The notes beneath the pieces are model-generated. The model did not search any database. It had not been told where the DNA came from and saw only the letters and a program-made list of their open reading frames with translations. Source: Paraburkholderia phenoliruptrix (GTDB lineage Bacteria > Pseudomonadota > Gammaproteobacteria > Burkholderiales > Burkholderiaceae). Taken from it: a stretch of DNA of 64,000 bases. The stretch lies in NCBI RefSeq assembly GCF_902859825.1, contig NZ_CADIKB010000005.1, forward strand, positions 221,137 through 285,136, given 5' to 3'. How positions within the stretch are numbered: position 1 is the first letter of the stretch; the number at the start of each line of letters is the position of its first letter. Made by a program: the position numbers and the translations under genes. Of the stretch, positions 19,534 to 27,651 are shown piece by piece.

Positions 19534-19809
19534 ATGCCCCGCCCGACTGGTAAGAAATTCGACAAGCGTCGTCAGCAACAAAATCCGCTCTTCAAGCGCA
19601 AGAAGTTCTGCCGTTTCACGGCCGCTGGCGTCGAGTACATCGACTACAAGGACATCGAAACGCTGAAGGACTTCATCGGCGAAAACGGCAAGATCACGCC
19701 AGCGCGTCTCACGGGTACGAAGGCGCACTATCAACGCCAGCTGGACACGGCTATCAAGCGCGCGCGTTTCCTCGCGCTGGTGCCGTACACCGACCAGCAC
19801 AAGGCCTAA
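19534..19809 (+). CDS. rpsR: 30S ribosomal protein S18
   Basis: S18 forms a heterodimer with S6 in the small subunit platform. The 91-residue basic protein contains [18 protein letters not shown] and the rRNA-binding [20 protein letters not shown] segment. AAGGA lies upstream of the ATG. It is the third gene of the rpsF operon. Confidence 0.98.
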   Translation: MPRPTGKKFDKRRQQQNPLFKRKKFCRFTAAGVEYIDYKDIETLKDFIGENGKITPARLTGTKAHYQRQLDTAIKRARFLALVPYTDQHKA

Positions 19810-19836
19810 CCCGACGACGCGATAAGGAGCATCCGA

Positions 19837-20289
19837 ATGCAAATCATTCTTCTGGAAAAAGTCGTCAATCTGGGTAACCTGGGCGACATCGTGAAGGTCA
19901 AGGACGGTTACGCACGTAACTTCCTGATCCCGAACAAGCAGGCTCGCCGTGCCACGAAGGAAGCGCTGGCTGAATTCGAAGTCCGCCGCGCCGAACTCGA
20001 AAAGATCGCCGCTGAAAAGCTGGCGGCCGCTCAGGCTCAAGGCGAAAAGCTGGCAGGCTCGACGGTTCAGATCGGCCAGAAGGCCGGCGTCGACGGCCGT
20101 CTGTTCGGCTCCGTCACGAACGCTGACATCGCTGAAGCACTGGGCAAGCAAGGCTTCGCAGTGGAAAAGGCGCAAGTGCGTCTGCCGGAAGGCCCGCTGA
20201 AGATGGTCGGCGACCACCCGGTTCAGGTTTCGCTGCACACCGACGTCGTTGTCGACGTGACGGTGTCGGTGCTGGGCGAGCACGTTTAA
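19837..20289 (+). CDS. rplI: 50S ribosomal protein L9
   Basis: L9 binds 23S rRNA near the base of the L1 stalk. The 150-residue protein has the canonical start [20 protein letters not shown], followed by [17 protein letters not shown] long connecting helix leads to the C-terminal domain (about residues 75-150). AAGGAG precedes the start at 19837. It ends the operon, with a strong terminator 53 nt downstream. Confidence 0.98.
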   Translation: MQIILLEKVVNLGNLGDIVKVKDGYARNFLIPNKQARRATKEALAEFEVRRAELEKIAAEKLAAAQAQGEKLAGSTVQIGQKAGVDGRLFGSVTNADIAEALGKQGFAVEKAQVRLPEGPLKMVGDHPVQVSLHTDVVVDVTVSVLGEHV

Positions 20290-20341
20290 GCGGCTGCGTC
20301 GAGCATCCGATAATATCGGCCAGGAAGGTGCTGGCTGGAGG

Positions 20342-20372
20342 CAGGGGCCGGGCAACCGGCCCCTGTTTTTTT
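20342..20372 (+). terminator. Intrinsic terminator after rplI
   Basis: A perfect 10-bp stem (CAGGGGCCGG and its complement) with a GCAA loop is followed directly by seven T residues. It separates the rpsF operon from dnaB. Confidence 0.93.
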
Positions 20373-20419
20373 GTGTCCGTCAATGGGTTTTCCCGCTCGC
20401 CCTGGCCGCCCGATTACCC

Positions 20420-20425
20420 GATAAT
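20420..20425 (+). promoter_or_regulatory. -10 box (GATAAT) implying a leaderless dnaB mRNA
   Basis: GATAAT ends 8 nt before the dnaB ATG at 20434. No Shine-Dalgarno sequence lies between, so the expected transcript would start within 0-3 nt of the start codon. A recognisable -35 is lacking. Confidence 0.45.
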
Positions 20426-20433
20426 TCGTTTCC

Positions 20434-21819
20434 ATGAACGCACCGTCCAAAGATCCCCAACTCGAGTCGCTGAAAGTCCCGCCGCATTCGATCGAGGCCG
20501 AGCAATCGGTGCTGGGCGGCCTGCTGCTGGACAATGCCGCGTGGGACCGCATCGCCGACTTTCTGTCGCAAAGCGACTTCTATCGCTACGATCACCGCAT
20601 CATCTTCGAACACATCGGCAAGCTGATCGCGGCCACCCGTCCTGCCGACGTCATCACCGTGTACGAAGCGCTCGGCACCTCGGGCAAAGCGGAAGAGGTG
20701 GGCGGCCTGGCGTATCTGAACGCGCTCGCGCAAAACACACCGAGCGCGGCGAACATCCGGCGTTATGCCGAAATCGTGCGCGACCGCGCCGTGCTGCGCC
20801 GGCTGGTGTCTGTCGCCGATGAAATTTCCGCGGACGCCTTCAACCCGCAAGGCAAGGAAGTCCGGCAACTGCTGGACGAAGCGGAGTCGAAGGTGTTTTC
20901 GATTGCGGAAGACGGCGCGCGCGGCACGCAAGGTTTTCTCGAAATCGGGCCGCTGCTCACGGAAGTGGTGGAGCGGATCGATACGCTTTACCACACGGCC
21001 AATCCGAGCGACGTGACGGGCACGCCGACGGGCTTCGTCGATCTCGACCGCATGACTTCGGGCATGCACGGCGGCGAGCTGATTATCGTGGCAGGGCGTC
21101 CGTCGATGGGTAAGACAGCGTTCTCGATGAATATCGGCGAATACGTTGCGGTCGAGTATGGGCTGCCGGTCGCGGTGTTTTCCATGGAAATGCCGGGCTC
21201 CCAGCTCACCATGCGTATGCTCGGCTCTGTCGGGCGCCTCGATCAACACCGCATGCGAACCGGGCGGCTGACCGACGAGGATTGGCCGAAGCTCACGCAC
21301 GCGGTGCAGAAAATGAGCGAGGCGCAGATTTTCATCGACGAAACCGGCGGTCTCAATCCGATGGAATTGCGCTCGCGCGCGCGGCGGCTCTCGCGCCAGT
21401 GCGGCAAGCTCGGGCTCATCATCATCGACTATTTGCAGCTGATGAGCGGCTCGTCGGCGGGCGAAAACCGGGCCACCGAAATTTCGGAAATCTCGCGTTC
21501 GCTCAAAGGTCTCGCGAAGGAACTGGACGTGCCGGTCATTGCCCTGTCGCAGCTGAATCGCGGCCTCGAGCAACGTCCGAACAAGCGCCCGATCATGTCG
21601 GACCTGCGCGAATCCGGCGCTATCGAGCAGGATGCCGACGTCATTCTCTTTATTTACCGCGACGAAGTGTATAACCCCGACAGCCCGGACAAAGGCACGG
21701 CGGAAATTATCATCGGCAAGCAGCGGAATGGTCCGATCGGACCGGTTCGGCTCACGTTCCACGGCCAATATACGAAGTTCGACAACTTCGCCGGCGCGCA
21801 GAATTTCTACGGCGAGTGA
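20434..21819 (+). CDS. dnaB: Replicative DNA helicase DnaB
   Basis: DnaB is the hexameric fork helicase. The 461-residue protein has the N-terminal domain starting near PPHSIEAEQSVLGGLLLDN, a linker, and a RecA-like motor with Walker A GRPSMGKT at about residue 220. The DnaB motifs ETGGLNPMELRSRARRL and IIDYLQLM follow, as does the C-terminal DLRESGAIEQDADVI with the arginine finger region. No intein is present and the length is standard. It follows the rpsF-priB-rpsR-rplI operon but is separated by a terminator and has its own -10 box. Confidence 0.98.
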   Translation: MNAPSKDPQLESLKVPPHSIEAEQSVLGGLLLDNAAWDRIADFLSQSDFYRYDHRIIFEHIGKLIAATRPADVITVYEALGTSGKAEEVGGLAYLNALAQNTPSAANIRRYAEIVRDRAVLRRLVSVADEISADAFNPQGKEVRQLLDEAESKVFSIAEDGARGTQGFLEIGPLLTEVVERIDTLYHTANPSDVTGTPTGFVDLDRMTSGMHGGELIIVAGRPSMGKTAFSMNIGEYVAVEYGLPVAVFSMEMPGSQLTMRMLGSVGRLDQHRMRTGRLTDEDWPKLTHAVQKMSEAQIFIDETGGLNPMELRSRARRLSRQCGKLGLIIIDYLQLMSGSSAGENRATEISEISRSLKGLAKELDVPVIALSQLNRGLEQRPNKRPIMSDLRESGAIEQDADVILFIYRDEVYNPDSPDKGTAEIIIGKQRNGPIGPVRLTFHGQYTKFDNFAGAQNFYGE

Positions 21820-21843
21820 CGCCGGTTTGACGGAACCGGCGTC
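21818..21843 (+). terminator. Probable terminator overlapping the dnaB stop
   Basis: A 10-bp perfect stem (GACGCCGGTT and its complement) with a 6-nt loop begins at the dnaB stop codon. The following sequence has only a weak T content, so termination may be partial. Confidence 0.5.
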
Positions 21844-22187
21844 TTGAGCGCGCTTCATTTCAGAGACGACATCCTCCAATTTTGCCGTCGGGCCATGCAA
21901 ATGCAGTCCGCGCAACTTCAGAACCTTGCCTGAGGTGAGGGCCCATGCGCCAAAGTAACAGCCGCTTTCGCGCGTGGAGTTGAACGAACCGCGCACGCGG
22001 TCCTAAAAGAGGATCGAGGCGTTCGTGCGGAAAAGCGTAGCTGAACAGCCCAGTCACGGCAACGAGCGGCCCTCGTGCCGAACGCGAAGCCGCGACGATA
22101 GGCGCACGGTCCATCGCTCAGCGCCGCCATCTGCGTGCGGGCGGTGTTCGATCAACAACACTGGCCCGCTCGCACGGCCATTTCCGA
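21844..22187. other. Intergenic region after dnaB without supported gene
   Basis: I see no gene here on either strand. A minus-strand frame between about 21880 and 21996 reads somewhat protein-like but continues straight into dnaB antisense with no proper stop or ribosome site. The region holds no tRNA-like fold or long repeat that I can recognise. Confidence 0.4.
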
Positions 22188-22217
22188 TAGAATCGCGGCT
22201 TGTCACAAAGGCGTCAC
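22188..22217 (+). promoter_or_regulatory. Candidate -10 and degenerate Pho box before the phosphate genes
   Basis: TAGAAT at 22188-22193 is a plausible -10. Just downstream, TTGTCAC-AAAG-GCGTCAC (22200-22217) has the 7-4-7 layout of a Pho box (CTGTCAT-N4-CTGTCAT), with five and four matches per half. The downstream genes concern phosphate transport, which makes PhoB control plausible. However, the half-sites are imperfect and lie downstream of the -10, which would be unusual for activation. Confidence 0.3.
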
Positions 22218-22346
22218 GGTGACGTTGGCCATCGATCCAGTATGCCGGCAGCTTTCTCGCTGCCCGGTTGCTGCCTGATCGGCGGTCTCGCGAAGATTCC
22301 GTAAACGATTGATTTTGCTGCAAACATGCAGCGTATCGGAAACCAT

Positions 22347-22973
22347 ATGTTCGGTCGATTCATGCCCACCGAGGGCAAGTTTTTTGATATTTTCAACGCG
22401 CACGCACAGTGCATCGTCTCGGCGAGCCGCGAACTTGAGCTGCTGATCGACAATCTGCACGACGCAGAGACCCACAAGCAAAACGTGCAAAAGGCCGAAA
22501 AGGCTGCAGACAAGCTCACGCACGAAACCATCGACCTGCTGCACAAGACCTTCATCACGCCGCTCGACCGCGACGAAATCCACAAGCTGATCACCACGAT
22601 GGACGACATCCTCGATCTGATGGAGGACGTCGCCACGGCCATTTCCCTTTACGACGTCCAGTCGGTGACCTCCGAGGCAAGCCAGCTCGCGCACATCTGC
22701 ACGGCCACCTGCGAACGCGTGCAGTTTGCCGTCAGCCTGCTGTCCGACATGAAGCAGGCGAGCCAGATCCTCAAGGCCTGCGAGGAAATCGACCGGCTCG
22801 AATCCGAAGCAGACCGCGTGCTGCGCGCGGCCATGTCCAAGCTGTTTCGCGAGGAGGACAACGTCAAGACTCTCATCAAGCTGAAAGCGATTTACGAATT
22901 GCTCGAAACGATCACGGACAAGTGTGAAGACGTAGCGAACATCATCGAAGGCATCGTGCTGGAAAACGCATAA
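22347..22973 (+). CDS. PhoU-like DUF47 protein paired with Pit transporter
   Basis: The 208-residue all-helical protein belongs to the DUF47/PhoU-like family. Characteristic segments are MFGRFMPTEGKFFDIFNAHA, KAADKLTHETIDLLHKTFITP and MDDILDLMEDVATAISLYDV. The acidic metal-binding repeats of PhoU-type bundles are recognisable as E/DxxxD patterns. Such proteins are encoded with Pit transporters and are thought to regulate them. The ATG at 22347 fits the family N-terminus. An ATG seven codons earlier is possible. The stop codon overlaps the pit start by one base, so the pair is translationally coupled. Confidence 0.9.
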   Translation: MFGRFMPTEGKFFDIFNAHAQCIVSASRELELLIDNLHDAETHKQNVQKAEKAADKLTHETIDLLHKTFITPLDRDEIHKLITTMDDILDLMEDVATAISLYDVQSVTSEASQLAHICTATCERVQFAVSLLSDMKQASQILKACEEIDRLESEADRVLRAAMSKLFREEDNVKTLIKLKAIYELLETITDKCEDVANIIEGIVLENA

Positions 22974-23983
22974 TGCAATCGATACAACTTGCTATCTGGG
23001 TGGTCGCGGGTCTCGTCGCCGTCGCGCTGATTTTCGACTTCATGAACGGCTTTCACGACGCGGCCAACTCGATCGCGACCGTGGTGTCGACGGGCGTGCT
23101 GAAGCCGCAACAGGCCGTGGCGTTCGCGGCGGCGTTCAACGTGATCGCGTACTTCGTGTTTCACCTGAAGGTGGCCGCGACGGTGGGCAAGGGCACGATC
23201 GACCCCGGAATTGTCGACCACTACGTGATTTTCGGCGCGCTGGTGGGCGCGATCGGCTGGAATGTCATCACGTGGCATTACGGCATTCCGTCGAGTTCGT
23301 CGCACGCGCTGATCGGCGGGCTGGTCGGCTCGGCGCTCGCCAAGTCGGGCTGGGGCTCCCTCAATTTCGACGGGCTGATGAAGACGGTCACCTTCATTTT
23401 CGTCTCGCCGCTGCTCGGTTTCGTGCTCGGCTCGTTTTTCATGCTCGCCGTGTCGTGGATCTATTTCCGCACGCCGCCGAGCAAGGTGGACCGGCGCTTC
23501 AGGCGCCTGCAGCTGCTGTCCGCCGGTCTGTACAGTCTGGGCCACGGCGGCAACGACGCGCAGAAAACCATCGGCATTATCTGGATGCTGCTGATCGCAA
23601 CGGGCTATGCGTCGTCGATCGCTGACGCGCCGCCGCTGTGGGTTATTGGTGGCTGCTATCTGTCGATGGGGGTCGGAACTTTGTTCGGCGGCTGGCGAAT
23701 CGTCCGCACCATGGGTCAGAAAATTACCAAGCTGAAGCCGGTCGGCGGTTTTTGTGCGGAATCGGGCGGGGCGATCACGCTTTTCACCGCTTCCTGGCTC
23801 GGCATTCCAGTGTCGACCACCCATACGATCACCGGTGCGATCGTCGGCGTCGGCGCGACGCAGAAGCTGAGCGCCGTTCGCTGGGGCGTGGCGGGCAACA
23901 TCGTGTGGGCCTGGATTCTGACGATCCCGGCGTCTGCGGCGCTCGCCGCTGCCGCCTGGTGGCTGGGCCACCGTTTCCTGTAA
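22973..23983 (+). CDS. pit: Low-affinity inorganic phosphate transporter, Pit family
   Basis: Pit proteins import metal-phosphate with protons across the inner membrane. The 336-residue protein shows both family repeats: FDFMNGFHDAANSIATVV at the N-terminus, and GHGGNDAQKTIGIIWM in the second half. About ten membrane helices are apparent, with a cytoplasmic loop at VDRRFRRLQLLSAG. Its length resembles the short bacterial Pit proteins that work with a DUF47 partner, not E. coli PitA (about 500 residues). It forms a two-gene operon with the DUF47 gene. Confidence 0.94.
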   Translation: MQSIQLAIWVVAGLVAVALIFDFMNGFHDAANSIATVVSTGVLKPQQAVAFAAAFNVIAYFVFHLKVAATVGKGTIDPGIVDHYVIFGALVGAIGWNVITWHYGIPSSSSHALIGGLVGSALAKSGWGSLNFDGLMKTVTFIFVSPLLGFVLGSFFMLAVSWIYFRTPPSKVDRRFRRLQLLSAGLYSLGHGGNDAQKTIGIIWMLLIATGYASSIADAPPLWVIGGCYLSMGVGTLFGGWRIVRTMGQKITKLKPVGGFCAESGGAITLFTASWLGIPVSTTHTITGAIVGVGATQKLSAVRWGVAGNIVWAWILTIPASAALAAAAWWLGHRFL

Positions 23984-24026
23984 TTTGCTGTAGGTCTCGC
24001 GGGTTTTACTTAGGCACCCCATGCCG

Positions 24027-24053
24027 GGCGGACGGTAAGGATCACCGTCCGCC
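24027..24053. terminator. Hairpin between convergent pit and SDR genes
   Basis: A perfect 10-bp stem (GGCGGACGGT and its complement) with a 7-nt loop sits between the two converging genes. No T-run follows on either strand, so it may work with Rho or serve as an RNA 3' end barrier. Confidence 0.45.
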
Positions 24054-24104
24054 GCGCCGATGCAACGCCCGTACCCGCGCCGTGGCGTCAAGCCGGCCAG
24101 CGCG

Positions 24105-24911
24105 CTAGATCAACGGCGCGCTCCCGCCATCCATTGGGATGATCGCGCCGGTCACATAGCTCGCGCGGCGGCTCGCCAGAAACAGCGCGACATTCGCAAT
24201 CTCGTCCGGATCGGCGTAACGCCCGAGCGGCACCTTGGCCTGCCCGCGCGCCAGCGCCTCTGCACGCTCGATGCCTTGCTGCGCGGCCTCGAGCCCGACC
24301 GCTTCTTCGACGCGCTCGGTCAGCGTCGCGCCCGGATTGATCGCGTTGATCCGGATGCCGTAACGCGCGTAGTAGTGCGCAAGCCCGACTGTGGCGAGCA
24401 TCAGCGCGGCATTTGCGGCGCCGCCGGCAATATGGATATCGCTCGCCACCTTGCCGCCCATGCCGATGATATTCACGATCGTGCCCGGCTCGCCGCCGTC
24501 GCCTCGTTTGGCGCGCTCGGCCATGCGGCGCAGCACTTCCTGCTGCGGGTAGATGTACGGGAAATACTTGGCTTCCATCGTGGCGCGAAAGGCGTCGGCA
24601 TCGAGCGTTTCCGGATCGTAGCGGCGCGCGGCGCCGGCGCTGTTGATGAGCACGTCGATCGGACCCACCGCTGAACTGACTTCCTCCACGATGTCGGCGG
24701 CGCTGTGCGGCTCATGCAGGTCGGCGCGCGTGCGATGCACGTGCAGATCCTCCTGCTTCAGCTGTTCGTAAGCACGCGCGAGGTTTGCCGGATCGCGCGA
24801 GACGATCGCAACCTTTGCCCCCTCCAGCGCGAAAGCCCGGGCGCACGCAAAGCCAATGCCCTTGCTGCCGCCCGTGATCAGCACCACTTTTTCTTTCAGC
24901 CCGAGATCCAT
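24105..24911 (-). CDS. SDR-fold protein with all catalytic residues replaced
   Basis: The 268-residue protein has a normal SDR Rossmann fold: TGGSKGIG (residues 13-20) for the cofactor, and INSAG near 89-93. The C-terminal part (INPGATLTERV, DEIANVALFLAS, VTGAIIPMDGGSAPL) is also typical. However, the catalytic triad is gone. By alignment with the usual S-x12-Y-x3-K, the Ser is Gly150, the Tyr is Gly163 and the Lys is Asn167 (in AGGAANAALMLA). It may bind NAD(P) without redox activity or use another chemistry. I start at the ATG at 24911; a GTG three codons earlier is possible. The gene is monocistronic and convergent with pit. Confidence 0.88.
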   Translation of the reverse strand: MDLGLKEKVVLITGGSKGIGFACARAFALEGAKVAIVSRDPANLARAYEQLKQEDLHVHRTRADLHEPHSAADIVEEVSSAVGPIDVLINSAGAARRYDPETLDADAFRATMEAKYFPYIYPQQEVLRRMAERAKRGDGGEPGTIVNIIGMGGKVASDIHIAGGAANAALMLATVGLAHYYARYGIRINAINPGATLTERVEEAVGLEAAQQGIERAEALARGQAKVPLGRYADPDEIANVALFLASRRASYVTGAIIPMDGGSAPLI

Positions 24912-25201
24912 TGTCGTCACCCGCTTCGGAAGAATACCGGTGACGATAGCAGATCGGCGGCGCCCGCGTCATGGACGAGCTGCGCTTCCACGGATCATTC
25001 GTAGACACGTCAATCGGACGAATCCAATTGGTTGCCGATCGTTGCGCCAGAACGTCAACCGGCGTCCAGGGCGCCATCTCATTTGTGACAATGTGTGCGC
25101 TTTTCGCTGTCAGATTTATCAGTATGACGAAGTAATTTTGCGACGCGGTCGTCGCGGATATTTCTGTAGCGCCAACACCCCTTTCCTGAAGGAGTCGCAA
25201 A

Positions 25202-26128
25202 TTGAGTCTGGACTGCTCATCGGCGTCGGTCATCGTTGCAGGTGACGTGATGCTGGATCGCTACTGGTTTGGAGACAGCACGCGCATTTCGCCCGAGGCG
25301 CCGGTGCCTGTGGTTCGCGTCCAGCGTACCGGGGATGTGGCGGGCGGCGCGGCCAATGTGGCCATCAACGCGGTGAACCTGGGCGCGCACGTGTCGCTGC
25401 TGTCGGTAGTCGGCGACGATCAGGACGGCCGCGCCTTGCAGGCATTGCTCGAGTCGCGCAACGTTCGCTGCACGTTTTTGCGCGATGCGGCGCTGCAGAC
25501 CACCGTCAAGCTGCGAGTCATTTCGCGCAACCAGCAGATCGTGCGCGCCGATTTCGAACAGCGGCCGAACCACGAGTTGCTGTTTCCGCTCGTCGCCCAG
25601 TTCCGCGAGAAGTTGAAAGCCTGCAAGACCGTGGTGTTTTCGGATTACGGCAAGGGCGGTCTCGCGCATCTGCGGCTGATGATGTCCGACGCAACTTCGG
25701 CCGGGGCGGCCATTCTGGTCGATCCCAAAGGACCGGACTACTCGATCTATCGCGGCGCAACCGTGGTAACGCCGAACCGCGACGAATTTGCGCAGGCGGC
25801 TGGCAAGTGGACCAGCGAGGCCGACTTCGAGCGCCGGGCGTTCGGGCTGCGCGACAGGTTCGAACTGGCCGCCTTGCTCGTCACGCGCTCTGAGGAGGGC
25901 ATGAGCCTTTTTGTCGAACATCGGCATATCCGCATTGCCGCACAGGCACGCGAAGTCTACGACGTGTCTGGGGCCGGCGACACCGTGATCGCCACCATGG
26001 CGTCCGCGCTGGCGGCGGGCCACGACGTCGAAAGCGCCGCGCGGCTTGCCAACGTGGCGGCCGGTATCGTGGTCGGGAAAATCGGCACGGCGCCTATTAC
26101 GCTGGATGAGCTCAACCAGCGCGTCTGA
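25202..26128 (+). CDS. HldA/RfaE1-like heptose-7-phosphate kinase (PfkB family)
   Basis: The 308-residue protein is a PfkB-family sugar kinase closest in pattern to HldA (RfaE domain I), which phosphorylates D-glycero-D-manno-heptose 7-phosphate during LPS core synthesis. The N-terminus reads VAGDVMLDRYWFGDSTRISPEAPVPVV, the substrate lid VAGGAANVA, and the catalytic motif YDVSGAGDTVIATMA near residue 257. The start is TTG at 25202 with GGAG 7 nt upstream. The cytidylyltransferase domain or gene (HldC) is not nearby and no LPS genes flank it. Burkholderia often have a canonical hldA elsewhere, so this may be a paralogue with another sugar substrate. Confidence 0.82.
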   Translation: MSLDCSSASVIVAGDVMLDRYWFGDSTRISPEAPVPVVRVQRTGDVAGGAANVAINAVNLGAHVSLLSVVGDDQDGRALQALLESRNVRCTFLRDAALQTTVKLRVISRNQQIVRADFEQRPNHELLFPLVAQFREKLKACKTVVFSDYGKGGLAHLRLMMSDATSAGAAILVDPKGPDYSIYRGATVVTPNRDEFAQAAGKWTSEADFERRAFGLRDRFELAALLVTRSEEGMSLFVEHRHIRIAAQAREVYDVSGAGDTVIATMASALAAGHDVESAARLANVAAGIVVGKIGTAPITLDELNQRV

Positions 26129-26198
26129 ATGGCTCGACTGCGACGGCAAGATGCCGCTTACTAATGCGTCGAGGCGTACCGGCCGTTTCAACGCGTGC

Positions 26199-27437
26199 CT
26201 AGAAGTTGCCGTTGGCGAAACGGGCGATCGGGTCGTCGGTGGTCTGGGAGGGGGCGGGCATGCCTCGCGAGGCCGTCGAGGCGCGCATGATCTGCACCGC
26301 GCCGTCGTCGGCGCGGGCCGCGTCCGCCTGCTGTGTCTGTTGCGCTTGTTGCGCAAGCCGTGCCTGGCGGGCGGCGACGGAAGCGGGAGGCGGCGGCTCG
26401 AAAGCATCGGCGGCTGCGTCGATCGGGTCGGGCGAGGCGGCGCCTGCTGCTTGCGGGGCGACGCGCGCTGTCGAAGCGGCTTGCGGCGCAGCAGAAGCGC
26501 CACTGTCATAGGAATTCGACCGGGCGGCGACCATTGGCGTCGGCGAAACCGCGCCCGCTGCGCGCGCCTGTAGCTGCGCCGCGCTCATGCCAGGCGGTGG
26601 CGGTTCGAAGGGATCGGCTTGCGGCGCCCGCGGCGCGGGCGTGGCTGCGAGAGTTGAATCGCTGCTCGCCGCCGCAGCCGACGACGCGCGTGGCTCCGTC
26701 GCTGCCGCAACCCGGCTCGGATTTTGTGAGGGCAACGGATTCGCGGCATAGCCCGAAGCCGTCCTGCTCGTGCCCGCGGGTGCACCCGGCGACGCCCCTT
26801 GAGCGCCGCCGTACGCAGCCGCCGCGAGTCCCGTCGCGTGCTCCGGCTGCGGCGCCGCCGCCTGATAGCTGGGCGCGTCGAACGGCGCGGGCTTCGCGGC
26901 CGGCCCCGCCACGCGACGGATGCCGTCGAAGCGCTTCGCCCAGTACGGGTTGGTCAGATAGTCGAGCCGCACCGTGCCGCCCGTCGACGGCGCATTGACA
27001 AAGCGCAGTTTGCCCACGTAGATGCCCACGTGCGAATGCGGCCGGCCCGTCGTATTGAAAAAGATCAGATCGCCGGGCGCGATTTCGTCCGGTTCGACCG
27101 ATTCGCCGCGTCCGCTCATATCGGCGGTCGTGCGCGGGAGGTTCACCGACGCCGCGCGCGCCACCACGTAGCGAACGAGGCCGCTGCAATCGAAGCCGCT
27201 GTCGGGCGTGTTGCCGCCCCAGCGGTAGGGCACGCCGACGAGGCTCATCGCCTGAATGGAGATTTCCTCGCGGCCAATGCTATGGTCCACGAAGTTGGGA
27301 AAGCCCGGAGGCGGCGCCCGATACGCGCCGTTTGCCACGACGACGCCGCTTCCCGAGCCGCGCGAGGACTTCTGCGGCGCGCCGGCACAGGCGGCGAGCA
27401 GCAGGACGGTCAGCAGCGAAAAGGCGAGTCGACGCAT
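26199..27437 (-). CDS. NlpC/P60 peptidoglycan endopeptidase, lipoprotein
   Basis: The 412-residue protein is a lipoprotein with lipobox LLAAC (Cys17), then an NlpC/P60 cysteine peptidase domain (about residues 55-150). The catalytic Cys84 lies in GFDCSGLVRY and His136 in HSHVGIY, with PGDLIFF between. Such enzymes cut D-Glu-meso-DAP bonds in peptidoglycan, as Spr/MepS does. The C-terminal 250 residues are Ala/Pro/Ser/Gln-rich and contain two related blocks (DPFEPPPPGMSAAQLQARA and DAFEPPPPASVAARQARLA). I start at the ATG at 27437, which gives a proper lipoprotein signal; an upstream frame lacks one. It is convergent with the HldA-like gene. Confidence 0.9.
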   Translation of the reverse strand: MRRLAFSLLTVLLLAACAGAPQKSSRGSGSGVVVANGAYRAPPPGFPNFVDHSIGREEISIQAMSLVGVPYRWGGNTPDSGFDCSGLVRYVVARAASVNLPRTTADMSGRGESVEPDEIAPGDLIFFNTTGRPHSHVGIYVGKLRFVNAPSTGGTVRLDYLTNPYWAKRFDGIRRVAGPAAKPAPFDAPSYQAAAPQPEHATGLAAAAYGGAQGASPGAPAGTSRTASGYAANPLPSQNPSRVAAATEPRASSAAAASSDSTLAATPAPRAPQADPFEPPPPGMSAAQLQARAAGAVSPTPMVAARSNSYDSGASAAPQAASTARVAPQAAGAASPDPIDAAADAFEPPPPASVAARQARLAQQAQQTQQADAARADDGAVQIMRASTASRGMPAPSQTTDDPIARFANGNF

Positions 27438-27578
27438 GAAAGGGACAGCGGTAAACGTTCGTTTAAAGGCGGACGATGTCCGGATGGTAGCCGGTGAAAC
27501 GCGCAAGCGGCAAGAATTCTTGACAAATTACTTGAAGTTCGTGCGCTAAGTGTTGCCGTGGAAAGACGCCGCGGGCAT

Positions 27579-27613
27579 AAAAAAGCCGCGCCCCGAAAAC
27601 TCGGGGCGCGGCT
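27579..27613 (-). terminator. Intrinsic terminator after phoH
   Basis: A perfect 13-bp stem (AGCCGCGCCCCGA and its complement) with a 4-nt loop is flanked on the plus strand by six A residues. It therefore ends minus-strand transcripts from the PhoH gene 39 nt upstream. Confidence 0.9.
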
Positions 27614-27651
27614 CGAAGTTCAGCCGGCCATGATCGCCAAAGACCTGATTC

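Noticed and set aside
20380..21996. 538-codon minus-strand frame with a protein-like start near 21880-21996
   Set aside because: The first 40 codons look somewhat natural, but the frame continues through dnaB antisense and has no ribosome site. I could not match it to any family.
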